DNA of 64,000 nt from Reticulitermes speratus (GCA_021186555.1 JAJKFL010000007.1:25177177-25241176); one strand, 5' to 3'. Counted from the first letter of the stretch, positions 33,738-44,507 are shown. Translations and numbers: made by a program. The notes: generated from the letters alone by a model not told the origin.

Positions 33738-34073
33738 ACATTACACACTATTCACATCAACTGCTACAATTGTTTACATGAATTCTTTACATCTGTGTAT
33801 GTACGTTGTCCAAAATTAATAAAAAGTGAAAATTGTTTTATATTGGTTAAAACGCTAAAAGTTGTATAAAAGTTCCCAACACCCAGCAGACAGCCAACGC
33901 CGATAAAACAGGATATCAAATCAGCACAGACTATTCAACTTTTATACAACTTTTAGCATTTTAACCAATATAAAACAATTTTCACTTTTTATTAATTTTG
34001 GACAACGTACATACACAGATGTAAAGAATTCATGTAAACAATTGTACCAGTTGATGTGAATAGTGTGTAATGA

Positions 34074-34118
34074 GTCCCTGAAGATGAACCAAAACTAAGG
34101 GTTCGAAACATGTAGGAC
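34074..34118 (+). ncRNA. Hammerhead-like motif, right arm
   Basis: Stem I GUCC (34074-34077) with GGAC (34115-34118), core CUGAAGA (34078-34084), an extra U, stem II GAACC/GGUUC fully paired, GAAA (34105-34108), C-AU-G and UA. Confidence 0.7.
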
Positions 34119-34249
34119 AGCGGAATTGCACGATTAATGTGACTGAATTGTACATTTTGTCGGACTGTGTATATAAACATGACATAACCTTCTCATACAA
34201 CTGTAGTTGATATGCAAATCAATATTAAGATTAGGCAGCTCGGGTTAAG

Positions 34250-34290
34250 CAGCTACATGTTTCGACTGGCAGGCGATAATCTTCAGGCTG
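34250..34290 (-). ncRNA. Hammerhead-like motif
   Basis: Minus strand: stem I CAGC/GCUG, core CUGAAGA, GAAAC-AU-GUA intact; stem II is weakly paired in this copy. Confidence 0.55.
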
Positions 34291-34556
34291 TATATTTTAC
34301 AACGATGTAACTGTTTTATTAACATTTATGCGCCTGTGGAGATTGAGACCTCAATCTATACATGGCATTCTTTTTCAAAATATGTCAGTCAAAAATCTTT
34401 GAGCAGCGAGTTAAAAAATAATAACAGGTGTGAAATCCAAAGTAGTTTTTCTTTAGAATGGTGACATATTTTGAAAAATAATCTCATGTATAGATTAAAT
34501 CTCAGTCTCCACAAGCGCACAAATGTTAGTAAAGAGTTACACCCTTGTACGACATA

Positions 34557-34597
34557 CAGCCTGATGATGACCGCATACTGGTCGAAACATGTAGCTG
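34557..34597 (+). ncRNA. Hammerhead-like motif
   Basis: Stem I CAGC (34557-34560)/GCUG (34594-34597), core CUGAUGA (34561-34567), extra U, stem II GACC/GGUC, GAAAC-AU-GUA. All conserved core residues are present. Confidence 0.7.
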
Positions 34598-34846
34598 CTT
34601 AACCTCAGTATAGATTTACATAGCAACTGCAGTTGTGTCAGACGGTTATACCAACTGATTAATTTAATTTCCAACACAACGGGATGCAAAACATCAACAA
34701 TACAAATTAATACCTATGCGTTGTATTGACTCAGTAGTAAACAATTTCTACTCGAGGAAACACTACGTTAAACGTGTCAAGACATAATTTCAGGATTTCG
34801 TCCGTCGGGTTTATGACTTATAAACTATTTAATACATATCAAGAAG

Positions 34847-35127
34847 TATAACCAACAAGGTACACTTCATACAAATACATAAATGGTATCCCTGAATATG
34901 GCCGATACGCCGATACATGTTGCATTGTTTAAATAATTGATGTATTTGTATGAAGTGTACCTTGTTGGTTATGCTGATTGATCTGTATTACATATACATT
35001 ATACTTATAGTTTTGTACAAATACATCAATTATTTAAACAATGCAACATGTTTCGGCCTATCGGCCATCTTCAGGAATACCAGTCATGTATTTGAATAAA
35101 GTGTACATTGTTGGTTATACTGTTTGA
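34847..35127. mobile_element. Three-armed hammerhead-family repeat
   Basis: GTATAACCAACAAGGTACAC opens the unit, its inverse TGTACCTTGTTGGTTATGC appears at about 34960, and a third arm ends TGTACATTGTTGGTTATAC at 35127. Motif copies: 34887-34926 (plus, core CUGAAUA, damaged) and 35041-35078 (minus, CUGAAGA, stem II GGCC/GGCC, GAAAC-AU-GUU, stem I weak). Confidence 0.6.
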
Positions 35128-35689
35128 TTAAATTGGCGTGAACGGTACTAATCTATTACAAGTTTAACACCGAATTTGAAGACAAACATACCTATACGAT
35201 CTCCACACAAAATTTCAACGTGAATACTTCCAAAAGTGAATTATTGACATCAAACTGAAAGCTAACATAGTTCGCGCGGCCACCATATTACCATCTCGCA
35301 TTGTTACGAGTAAAATAATTGCACAAACTGAAATAGGAGATTTCTCTGAACATCTCTCACCAGACAAAATTTACGCTACAAGTGGCGACAAATCGCTCCA
35401 GGCTCGGAACTTCCAACGTACGTCATATTAATATTTAAAACAGTAAATGTGAAAAGTACAAGATGGCGTCTGAACGATGTTCAAACCAGGTTTCATGAAA
35501 ACGGATCAAGTGGTTCGAAAGATAAGCCCTATTACCCTGAATTATAAATGTGTGTGTATTAATACATCAAAAAGAATAAATTTTGTTAATTTGTTTTAGA
35601 ATATAAAACAACATGGCAGCCGTGTCAAAACGTACATTTCATTCTGACAGTGATATGTAATGAAATGATAACAGTCTGAATATTATGTA

Positions 35690-36205
35690 TAGGAAAGCAT
35701 TTATTACAGCACTCCTACATGCTTCAGCTACAACCTGTATCCATCTTCAGGGAGCCACACTACGTAAAGACATATACAGTATAGTGCCAATGCACTGTCA
35801 AACGTAATGTAAATGCGATTACATCATACTAAAACAATGTGTAATAGTAAATATAAAATCAATTAATGCACATACATTACATAAATAACAATTTAATATA
35901 ATATAATATAAACATAACATACCATAATAACAATATATGATATAATATAATATAATAATATAAATAACATACTATAAATAATACAATATAATATGATATA
36001 ATAATAAATTTTAATCATATTATGCATTATTATTTAATAACAGAGTGACATTAATTCTGCACATTTTACCATTTACGATTGACAAGTTGTATAATACGCT
36101 GTGCATGTGTTTAAATGGTGTGGCTCACTGAAGACGGCCACAGGTTGCAGCTGAACATGTAGGAGCGCTGTAATAAACACTGGTGCAATCTGTTGGTATT
36201 AAACT
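35690..36205. mobile_element. Hammerhead-family inverted repeat with AT-rich centre
   Basis: Left arm motif on the minus strand at 35712-35754 (stem I CUCC/GGAG, core CUGAAGA, but GAAGC instead of GAAAC). Right arm motif at 36124-36165 (core CUGAAGA, one A of GAAAC lost). The centre (35885-36010) is an AATAT/ATAAT-rich low-complexity tract. An old, decayed member. Confidence 0.6.
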
Positions 36206-36229
36206 TGTTTATACGTTCATCTTCGTTGC

Positions 36230-37066
36230 TGTTCCACTTGAGTTTATGCAATGGGTCCAGAGTTTCTGCCACTGCTGAAAGTACCACTGGAGCAGACGTT
36301 TTGAAATCGCGTATAGGACGGTCAGCACTTGTACCTGAATTTCAGAGACATATTGGAAACGAAGACCTCATAGCTGTACTTTAATTCTCAGAAACAAGAA
36401 TAAATCACAAGGGGCAAAAATCAGACTAGTAAGGAGGATGGGGAAACACAGTCATGTTTTTAGTGGCCAAACATTGCTAGCACGACAAAGCAGTGTGCAC
36501 CGGCGTAATGTAATCGAGTCCTGTTTTCGCTATCATTCCGGACTTTCACGACGGACTTACTCCCTCAGGCGTTACTAATTCTCCTAGTGGCATTGCTAGT
36601 TAACCTTTTGGCCTGGAGGAACAAATTCCTGATGAACAATGCCCTCGGTCAAGAACGATAACCAACAGGCTCTTGATGAACGTACTTGTCTCACTTTCTT
36701 CGCACGTGGACAGAATGGGCTATTCCACAGAGAGGACTATTGTCTGACTTCTGGGTCGTAACAGCAAACCCGGGTTACATCTCCCGTTACGACTCTCAGG
36801 AGGAAGTTTTGGTCGTTTCTGACTTCAACAGTTGCCGGTACACACAAAAACACGCAATTGCTTCTCTTCGTCGGCGAGAAACCGAGCCACAAATTTCGCG
36901 GAGACCCGACGCATTTTCAAGTACTCCCTTTAGAATTCACTGGCATGTTACATTGTGACGCCTACACTACCAACGATCTTCGAAATCTTAATATCTGACA
37001 TCCCCGTTGGTATGTACATGCACAGTACATTTCACTCTTGTTGCTTGTGACTGTAATTACTAAACA
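36230..37066 (-). pseudogene. mariner transposase remnant, catalytic part
   Basis: The minus strand starts after the insertion at 37077. It retains MRRVSAKFVARFLADEEKQ, then a shifted block FLLRVVTGDVTRVCCYDPEV (first catalytic Asp kept, the following Glu replaced by Val), WNSPFCPRAKKVRQV, and NMTVFPHPPYSSDF. Known mariners read MRRV-x-AKFVPR-x-LTDEQK, TGDESW-x-YGYDPET and HPPYSPDLAPCD. The third catalytic Asp and several frames are lost. A host-unrelated, long-dead copy. Confidence 0.75.
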
Positions 37067-37162
37067 AGAGTGATGGTTTTCACGTTATTTTCACCGTGCA
37101 TTTTGATTCAATTAGCAGTATTATAACCAACAAATGTACTTTTTGTATTTCTGTTACACTTT

Positions 37163-37206
37163 TACCCTACATATGTTTCGGCTGCGGTCCAGCCATCATC
37201 ACGGTA
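37163..37206 (-). ncRNA. Hammerhead-like motif, left arm
   Basis: Minus strand: stem II GGCUG/CAGCC perfectly paired, GAAAC-AUAU-GUA. The core reads GUGAUGA, its first C changed, so this copy should be impaired. Confidence 0.6.
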
Positions 37207-37371
37207 CACTAGCAGATTCACTTCACTGGCACTGGTTCATTTGGTATTATCACACGTCATCGCAATGTTTTTGGGTTTTTTAGAGTGAACAGAAGCTACA
37301 GAAACCAAAAACACTGTGATGAGTGTGATAATACCAAATGAACCAGTGCCAGTGAAGTGAATCTACTAGTG

Positions 37372-37416
37372 TACCCCTGATGATGGCTGGACCACAGTCG
37401 AAACATATGTAGGGTA
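37372..37416 (+). ncRNA. Hammerhead-like motif, right arm
   Basis: Stem I UACCC (37372-37376)/GGGUA (37412-37416), core CUGAUGA (37377-37383), stem II GGCUG/CAGUC with one G-U pair, GAAA, then CAUAUG which can form a 2-bp stem III, then UA. All core positions are intact. Confidence 0.72.
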
Positions 37417-37477
37417 AAAGTGTAACAGAAATACAAGAAGTGCATTTGTCGGTTATAATACTGCTAAAAGAGTGATG

Positions 37478-37730
37478 GCATTTCGTCGATATTCGTTTGC
37501 GATTTTGCGAACTTTCTCCACGTTTGCATCTGTGCGACCTGTTGAGCGACGACCTGAACGCTAACAATCTTCAACCTAATTTCCCCACCCTGGCTAGTGT
37601 TTTGCCCACGGCATTGCCACCGAAAACTCTTCTAAGGGTTTCATGCATTTACGACACAGTTTTCCACGAGCCTTGAGCAAAACTTTACACAAATATGCTG
37701 ATTCTTCAAATCAGTCATTAGGAAACCGCT
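37478..37730 (-). pseudogene. mariner transposase remnant, N-terminal part
   Basis: Minus-strand words KFCSRL, SFRWQCRGQNT and, after frameshifts, SGRRSTGRTDANVEKVRKIA followed by NEYRRNAITL. These correspond to the mariner N-terminal helix-turn-helix segment (IKFC-x-KLGK..., FEW..., SGRPSTSRTDENVEKVRELV). The reading continues across the 391-bp insertion into the catalytic remnant at 37066. Confidence 0.7.
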
Positions 37731-38076
37731 GAAAGCACCACGCAAAATAATAAATACCTGTTTAGAAGTGACACACAAGGTTATGGCTGCAGAACTCACT
37801 AGACTGCCTAAGAAGACGGCGATACTACGGAACTTATTGGCAGAGAGCTATAATGCGTGCCGTTCTCGGTCCTAGCGGTGAGTTCGGGGAATTTCTGTAC
37901 ATGCCATCGTACGTGTACAAGCAATTACAAATCACAATAATGATGCTGATAATTATACGTAATACTAATGTATGGTTATAATATCCTTAGGTAATATATT
38001 TACAATACAAGCAATAAGTTATTCTGACTCCAATTGTTGCACTCGCAGATTTCTCAGCAGCTAAACGCATAAACCA

Positions 38077-38330
38077 GCCGTGCGGTCTAAGGCGTGGGTC
38101 TTCGGCCGCTCGCTTACTAGGATCGTGGGTTCGAATCCCACAGGGGGCATGGATGTCTGTCTCTTGTGAGTGTTGTGTGTTGTTAGGTAGAGGTCTCTGC
38201 GACGAGCTGGTCCCTCGTCCAGAGGAGTCCTATCGACTGTGGTGTGTCTCAAATGTGTGTGTGATCATGAAACCTCGACGAAACGAGGAGGCCCAGGTCC
38301 ATATAGGGCTGTCGAGCCATAGGAAAACAA
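38077..38330 (+). mobile_element. SINE family 1, full length, TSD
   Basis: Target duplication ACGCATAAACCA / ACGAATAAACCA (38065-38076 and 38332-38343, one mismatch). The head CCGTGCGGTCTAAGGCGTGG, B box GGTTCGAATCCC and tail GAAACCTCGACGAAACGAGG are all present. Confidence 0.9.
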
Positions 38331-38343
38331 AACGAATAAACCA

Positions 38344-40019
38344 ATTTGCAGTTTATTACCGAATTGTATGCCTACATTACCACGATGTAACACTAACAAT
38401 GCGGCAAGATTTGTAACAATAACAACAACAAAGCCTGCAAAATTCCCGCCCGGACAGCTCGACGCGGGGGATAAAGGGTTAAATTTTATAGCGTTAAACA
38501 GTCTTCTTTTGTGTGATGTCGCGAAAGAACTCTATGAAACACACTTTTATCAGCATATATATATATGTACATATACACATACAAACACACACACCCTAAT
38601 GCTAAATGAGCAGTAACACAGAATATCAAGTTTTATGGAACCATAAACATTGATGAACGCATAAAAATCTTAAATACGGACTCCTTTTTACAGTCGCGAT
38701 GTTAGCAACACTTGCAACACACGTTGCGTCACTGTCATCTGATAAGACACTCATGTTAAAGTGCGGGGTGACGGGTGGGGGGGGGAGTCCTTATGACGCA
38801 GCTGATAACAACGACATTGAGTCCACACACTGCATCTGATAAAAGCTGACGTGAAGAGAGGAGGCGTGTTACAAACAAGCGCAAACAGTCGCGTTACACA
38901 AAAGGATAAAGTAAAACCACTGGTTGCCAACGTGTCCTCTTCGAGCGGAGAAAAATGTATTCGTGAAAGCTAACACACGCAAACATTTATACGCAACTTT
39001 GCATGAAAGGTTGGATCACTGGTTTTCAAACGGAAATCGATGAAACCCCAAGCAAAACGACTAAATCCGTCTACAGAAATGACAGAAGTGTTTTTACTTA
39101 ACCACGCTGTCAAACGATTTTATTATACAGCGTCGATGATACATGAATGAAAACTTACCACCTAGACACGTTATCTGGTCCTGAAATGAATAAGTAGGCA
39201 AATTTCCAGGGCCCTTATTTCAGCCTTTTAATGCCAAGTTTTATTCTCTACATGTCGATTAGCGAGGTTTTATGTCAGTCCGTCAGATTCCTTATTCAAA
39301 AACAAATGATATTATACGGGGGTGGCGCAGAAGCCACTTGACGCTTCATGTTTTAACATGCTGCCTCTACTGTGAAGTGACTTTTGCGTCACTCTGTATA
39401 TTAATTTTATGGTTTATTTTATGATACTCTCAACATGCATACGGCGCCGAATAACAGGATTATTATTTAATAATAAATTGAGAGGGAATGGAAAGAAAGC
39501 GGTCGTGGATTTTTTTTTGTTATCCCGTAATTCGACTAACGGAAATGAGGAAAACCACGAGACATTTCAGTCAGGATAATCCGAGTTCCAACGCACACTC
39601 GATCCGAGCACCTCTTGAAATAAATGTCAGAAGTGTACCGTCTGAGGCAACTTGATGGGTAAACGTAAATATTACGGACACAGATGGACCAGTCATGCTG
39701 AGACTCCGGATGTACATTACGTCACCAAGTACCTTAGCATATTGGTGTTTTACAACTTCCACGTGTCATAAACAGCACCAATACGATCGGAGCCTTAAAG
39801 CTTTCTACGACGTACAACAGTCCTTTCACGAATATGTTGGACAGCACCCATCATCCCAATTCCTTTGAAACCACAACATCTCGTAAACTTGCTTTGTTTT
39901 TTTATCTTCAGGCGACAGATAAACTAAAGCACCCTACTTCGTTGGAACCTTTGGCAAAGACAGACTTAACTGGGACCTTAACGCAGCACGAAGACTTGTT
40001 ACTGTGTTACACGACAGGT
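38344..40019. other. No recognised feature
   Basis: A (TA)n/(CA)n tract lies at 38556-38595 and a G-rich GGGGTGACGGGTGGGGGGGG near 38765. No genes or mobile elements are recognised. Confidence 0.4.
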
Positions 40020-40200
40020 CGTCACAGAATTTCACTCTCAGTTGAATCCAGATGACATATACACGAACTATTTCTTTGCGATCCATCTTAATATTATCCC
40101 CTCATCTATGCTTAAATCTCCCAAGTTATCTCTTACCTTCAGACTTTCCCAAAAACACTTTGTATCCAAGCATCATCGCCAAAGTGTCCCAACTATCTGA
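40020..40200 (-). pseudogene. Non-LTR tail, family B
   Basis: Minus-strand GGGGATAATATTAAGATGGA (DNIKMD) preceded by a diverged glycine-rich segment and followed by a lost LAQD block. Confidence 0.45.
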
Positions 40201-40289
40201 TCCTCCTTGAGTAAGTCACCCTAATGAACTCTGGCGAAGAATGCAAATTACGATACTAAACACTATCAACGTTTCTCTGTTACTTGTTA

Positions 40290-40795
40290 TTTTTCAAGAA
40301 GAAGAAGAAGACTCTTTTCACCAGAAAATTGGATTTAAATTTAAGGAAGAAACTAGTAAAGTGCTACATTTGGAGCATAGCTTTGTATGGTGCTGAAACG
40401 TGGACACTTCGGAAAGTAGATCAGAAATACCTCGAAAGTTTTGAAATGTGGTGCTGGAGAAGGACAGAGATGATCAGTTGGACCGATCGTGTGAGAAATG
40501 AAGAAGTATTACACAGAGTTAAGGAGGACAGAAATATCCTACATACAATACAACGAAAGCTAACTGGATTGGTCACATCTTGCGTAGGAACTGCCTTCTA
40601 AAACACGTGATTGAAGGAACGATACAAGTGGCGGGAAGGCTAGGAAGAAGGCATAAGCAGCTACTGGATGACCTTAAGAAGACGAGACAATACTGGAAAT
40701 TAAAGACGAAGCACTAGATCACACTCTCTGTATAACTCGCTTTGGAAGAGGCTACGGACCTGTCGTAAGACAAAATACGGAACGAATGAACCTGT
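40290..40795 (+). pseudogene. Non-LTR ORF2 C-terminus, family A, longest copy
   Basis: The frame opens with LDLNLRKKLVKCYIWSIALY and GAETWTLRKVDQKYLESFEM, then WCWRRTEMISWTDRVRNEEV, HRVKEDRNILHTIQ. A frameshift near 40560 is followed by NWIGHILRRN-like sequence (as TGLVTSCVGT out of frame), then GRRHKQLLDDLKK and YWKLK. LYGAETWTL and W-x-GH are typical of the segment after the RT thumb in Jockey/CR1/RTE-type LINEs. RT catalytic motifs lie upstream and are absent. Dead by frameshift and stops. Confidence 0.8.
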
Positions 40796-40799
40796 TATT

Positions 40800-41980
40800 T
40801 CCTCATCGGTTAGAATATTATATTCAGCACTCATTTAGTAACCCTTCAATGACGCTGGGGTTTAAATTCCAACAACTGTCCAGGACAGAGGGTTATTAAA
40901 TTTAATACATCCACGAACGTACGGCGCACCAAGGCCGGCAGCATGTGAAGTCCAAATTATTATTGTGAATTCCAATGCTCATGTCCAAACAAATTTTCCA
41001 GAAAATCTCTGATCTTCAGAGTTGAGAAGCAGCCACTAAATAACAGGAGCTTAGAAGTCAACATAAAACACTGCAAAATAACGTGTCGATTTAAGTTCAA
41101 CACTGGACTTAGTACAATGAAAAGCACTGAGTTTAACTCTACATTGGACCCATATGGGTTATAGGCCTGTACAGTGCACCGAACACCCTCAACGCGTACA
41201 TATGTTCTTCCTCAAGTTGGGAATCCAAGTTTCACAAACCAATTAGAAAGACAAACGTAAATTATAGTTCTATATATTTTAATGAGTAAACTCTGGACAG
41301 GTGAAGAACTATGAACAGAACAGTCTCAAGCATTCGCTGAATTTAAGACGTAATCCTTAGACCCATCATGCAATCGTCCTTGTTGTTCGCCTTTAGAACA
41401 GAGAAACTCAAACCCATAAAAATACAACACATAAAACACTCACAAAAGCAGTTCATCTTCTGTCTTACACCCAATGTTTATTTATGTCCAACAGCTGAAA
41501 GAGTCTTTTCCTCACCTCATTGTTAAACAATATTCCCTTTTCAGTACACAATTCACAATGACACTTTCCATCTCTCGCTCAACGTTTGAATATCTCGAGG
41601 CAGCAGCTTTTGGGAAAGAAAACACACACCACTCAATAAAGCAGGTTGTACACTGACACAGAAAGGCCACATGTGAGAAATAACTCGGCATATACTCTTA
41701 GTTGAATGTAGTGAAAGTCGTACAAATAAAAAACCAGGTGAAACGAACTAATTTCAGAACGAAAATAAACTCGTTTGAACAGACAGTCGATGCTTGCTAT
41801 AAACACAATATCCATCAAATCAGTAATTGGTACAGTTAGTGTTTTCGTATTTTGAAATGGACCAATCCCAGTACTTGTGTAGAAGAATTTATGTATGTAT
41901 TTATGTCTTTATTTGTTTAACAACGCTTTTAACATTTCAAATGATGCAGCGTCGAGTGGTAAGATTATACCGGACAGGTT
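40800..41980. other. No recognised feature
   Basis: Unassigned. Confidence 0.35.
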
Positions 41981-41984
41981 TTGA

Positions 41985-42145
41985 ACAAGGTCCTGTATAC
42001 ACAGAGACACCTGCCCCTCCTGGATGGGGGTTGAGCGTGGGGCTAATACCCTCACATCGTAAAAACTCAGTGGTCTTGAAACCCCGGGAACGGGGAGGCC
42101 ATGACCCTAAAACGTGCCGAAATACCGTAGAAAAAGAAGAAGAAA
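41985..42145 (+). mobile_element. SINE body fragment related to family 1
   Basis: GTGGTCTTGAAACCCCGGGA then ACGGGGAGGCCATGACCC parallels the family 1 tail. The upstream part (CCTGCCCCTCCTGGATGGGG) differs and the tRNA head is absent. Confidence 0.4.
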
Positions 42146-42779
42146 TGACTGATGGAAAGAGCATCACGTGCGTAATTTGGGGCAGGATCAGGAATTTGTA
42201 TGGAACGACTGAGTAAGACCACTGAAACCTGACACAACAGCCTGTATCCAAACACGAAGCAGGATTTATACGTATTCGACCGCGAAGTTCGGTACACAAA
42301 GTAAGGTCAAACTCCGACACAGCGCCACCCTCATTTAGCGCCCATGAAAGTGTGTGAACAGAAATTCCCTCTTACGCATCATTTCTAATTAACGCCATCT
42401 TCGCTATACCGCCACGAACTGCGGTGAAAAAAAAGTGGTTCTATATCGGGCTTGGACTGTAGTTGAAATGGCAACAAGTGAGGTACACTCAAACGGAATA
42501 CACATTTCACTCTGGCATGTTACACACTTTGTGGGCCTTTTTTTTTTCAATGGCTCAACAGCCCCTTGGGGGCCTAGGCCGCCTCATTTTTCGAGGCTTC
42601 ACGATCACACACTTTTTAGACACACCACACTCGGTAGGACTCCTCTGGACGAGGGACCAGCTCGTCGCAGAGACCTCTACCTAACAACACACAGCATTCA
42701 CAAGAGACAGACATCCATGCCCTAGGCGGGATTCGAGCCGACAATCCCAGTAAGCGACCGTTCGTAGACCCACGCCTTA

Positions 42780-43324
42780 AGCCGGGATTAGACGGCGCGT
42801 GGCTCGGCTCGTTTTACGTCATAACTGACGTCATTGACAAAGAATCGTACTCAAACGCGCCGTGTATCCGGCCTGGCGCGGCGAGGCTTGTGATTGGGCG
42901 AGCGAGGCTCGTTGGATCGCCGCAGAAGCGGTTTTTTTTCACGATCCTCAAAGAGACTGGGCGTGGGCAGCTGTTGCGGCTACACGGGGCTTGCAGTCTA
43001 CGCGCCAAGCCAGTCTCGTCCAAGTCTCTATACACTTAGGTCTGGTCTTTGTTTTCTGCTGTCGGGGTGCACGAAGAGTGAAATTTTCTGTCCCACAATT
43101 GGTATTGGCTAGAATGGAGTGGTCAAACGAGGACATTTTTAAGTTCATAGAACAACACGACTTATTCCACAAGCCGAGCCGAACCTACCCGAGCAAGGCC
43201 GCTGGTCCGCCATTTGCCGAGCTGCGCCGCGTCGTGTAGCCAGATTGTCTTTTCTGTTCCGATCTGTTGGCCGAGCAAGTGACGTCACGTCACTCCACGA
43301 GCCGCGCGCCGTCTAATCCCGGCT
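42780..43324 (+). mobile_element. PIF/Harbinger-type non-autonomous element, TSD TTA
   Basis: TTA precedes (42777-42779) and follows (43325-43327). Terminal repeats AGCCGGGATTAGACGGCGCG and CGCGCCGTCTAATCCCGGCT are perfect for about 20 bp and extend imperfectly to GGCTCG. The TTA duplication and TIR type fit PIF/Harbinger. GC-rich subterminal blocks with GTGACGTCACGTCAC lie near the right end. Confidence 0.88.
43114..43239 (+). pseudogene. MADF/Myb-like N-terminus inside the Harbinger element
   Basis: ATG at 43114 opens MEWSNEDIFKFIEQHDLFHK, 42 codons to a stop at 43239. W-x-NE-x-I-x-KFIE is the start of a MADF or Myb/SANT-like DNA-binding domain, the class of second protein carried by Harbinger elements. 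The rest of the domain is replaced by terminal sequence, so no functional protein is expected. Identification rests on about 20 residues and is tentative. Confidence 0.4.
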
Positions 43325-43350
43325 TTAGACTGCGCGGCCACTGCGATCGG

Positions 43351-44446
43351 CTTGTGGACCCTTAGTTTCATGTATTTCAAAGTATAATCTAGTGCTGCTA
43401 AACTAATGGTACTACATCTAATGACACTAAATGCAATCAGAAATTAGGCATATGATTTTGGTATTTTGTTACACAGGCATTAACATCGAGAAACATTTAC
43501 ACGAAAGGTGTAACGCACGTCTTAATGACATCCAAACTTTTTCCAATTTACTACTGCTCTGTCCAACTAACCTGGATATCTCTGTCGCTACAGTAATTAC
43601 TATGGTGGACAGAGAAATCCTACGATTTCCCCATGACCACCCAGGACTAAATTAAAAAAAAAACAATGAATGTTCAGCCTCCTTCACCAGTTCACAGAAA
43701 CCAGCGGAGTGAAGTGTTTACCACACAGTTCCAACGAGCTCATCTCCCGATGACCTTCTATGGGCAATTCCCCCTCGACCCCAAGCGTCCACTTGGCGTC
43801 GTAACAGTGCGACAAACGCGTCGCCATGGAAGCCCGATCGATAATGTAGCTCCGTCTTTTAGCAGACGGCATGCATGGCAGAGTAGTGGTTTAGTGCTAA
43901 ATGAAGTGTTAAATGTCTGCCCATCGGAGTGGCAGGACACGCTCGCTTCACTATAGCAAAGTCAGCTAAATGCTCGTGGCAAAATATGGCGTGTGCTGTG
44001 CTTCTACACAGTTTCAAATCCAGCTCCCTGCTGTATGTTAATCCACAATAAATATTCTGCTGTGTGTTGTCGCCCAACGAAGGAAACTGTCTTGGCATGA
44101 ACTTTGGAAGGTCGTGGTCATGAAATATTAATGTTCTTCAACTTGACCGAAGGTTGCAAGACAAACGTAAGTTACTTTATTCTGGGTAGAAATCCTGGCT
44201 ACAATGGTGGTTACATTTTATATACGTTTATTCGTCAGATGAAGAAGCTAATGTGATTCCAGGAGTGTTTATTCGTTACTTACTCTGTGTTTCCTAAACT
44301 GTGCTCCGCAAAACCACTGGAATGTCTAAGAAAATCAAGAGGTTTTGCCAGTGTCACCAGCCCGAAAACAACTTCCTATGGTGGCAAATGAAGCTGCTTC
44401 TACTCGAATTAATTATAGTCTCGAAAAGCACGACACATCCACCTGC
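43351..44446. other. No recognised feature
   Basis: Only chance frames; no transposon ends seen. Confidence 0.35.
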
Positions 44447-44448
44447 CC

Positions 44449-44449
44449 C

Positions 44450-44504
<55 letters not shown>
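44449..44504 (+). repeat. (CT)n(CA)n compound microsatellite
   Basis: TCTCTCTCTCTCTCTCTCTC followed by ACACACACACACACACACAC. Confidence 0.97.

Positions 44505-44507
<3 letters not shown>

Larger units (their letters stand above)
33607..34180. mobile_element. Hammerhead-bearing inverted-repeat element, 574 bp, 11-bp TSD
   Basis: GACATAACCTT stands at 33596-33606 and again, in the same direction, at 34181-34191. Between them two arms of about 240-270 bp (33607-33874 and 33937-34180) are inverted copies around a 62-bp spacer. Each arm carries one hammerhead-like motif. No open frame of note is present. The outer ends read GTCGGACTGTGTATA or nearly so, the conserved 3' end of the family. Confidence 0.8.
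34198..34636. mobile_element. Hammerhead-bearing inverted-repeat unit
   Basis: Arms 34198-34386 and 34461-34636 are inverted copies, from ACAACTGTAGTTG at the left edge to CAACTGCAGTTGT at the right edge, around a spacer of about 75 bp. It starts 7 bp after the previous element's target duplication. No clear target duplication of its own is seen. Confidence 0.7.
37077..37467. mobile_element. Hammerhead-bearing palindromic element, 391 bp, 11-bp TSD
   Basis: Target duplications AAGAGTGATGG lie at 37066-37076 and 37468-37478. The unit is two near-perfect inverted arms (about 37116-37272 and 37302-37472) with a short spacer; each has one hammerhead-like motif. It has no coding capacity. It interrupts the mariner pseudogene whose N-terminal part resumes at 37478. 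Confidence 0.88.
42546..43350 (-). mobile_element. SINE family 1 split by a Harbinger-type insertion
   Basis: The SINE occupies 42546-42779 (tail and B-box half, minus strand) and resumes at 43328-43350 (A-box half, GGCCGCGCAGTC). Removing 42780-43324 and one TTA gives an uninterrupted SINE. Confidence 0.9.

Noticed and set aside
38077..38330. tRNA gene
   Set aside because: A and B boxes are present but no cloverleaf closes; the anticodon arm and acceptor stem do not pair, and the same head recurs in front of a shared SINE body.
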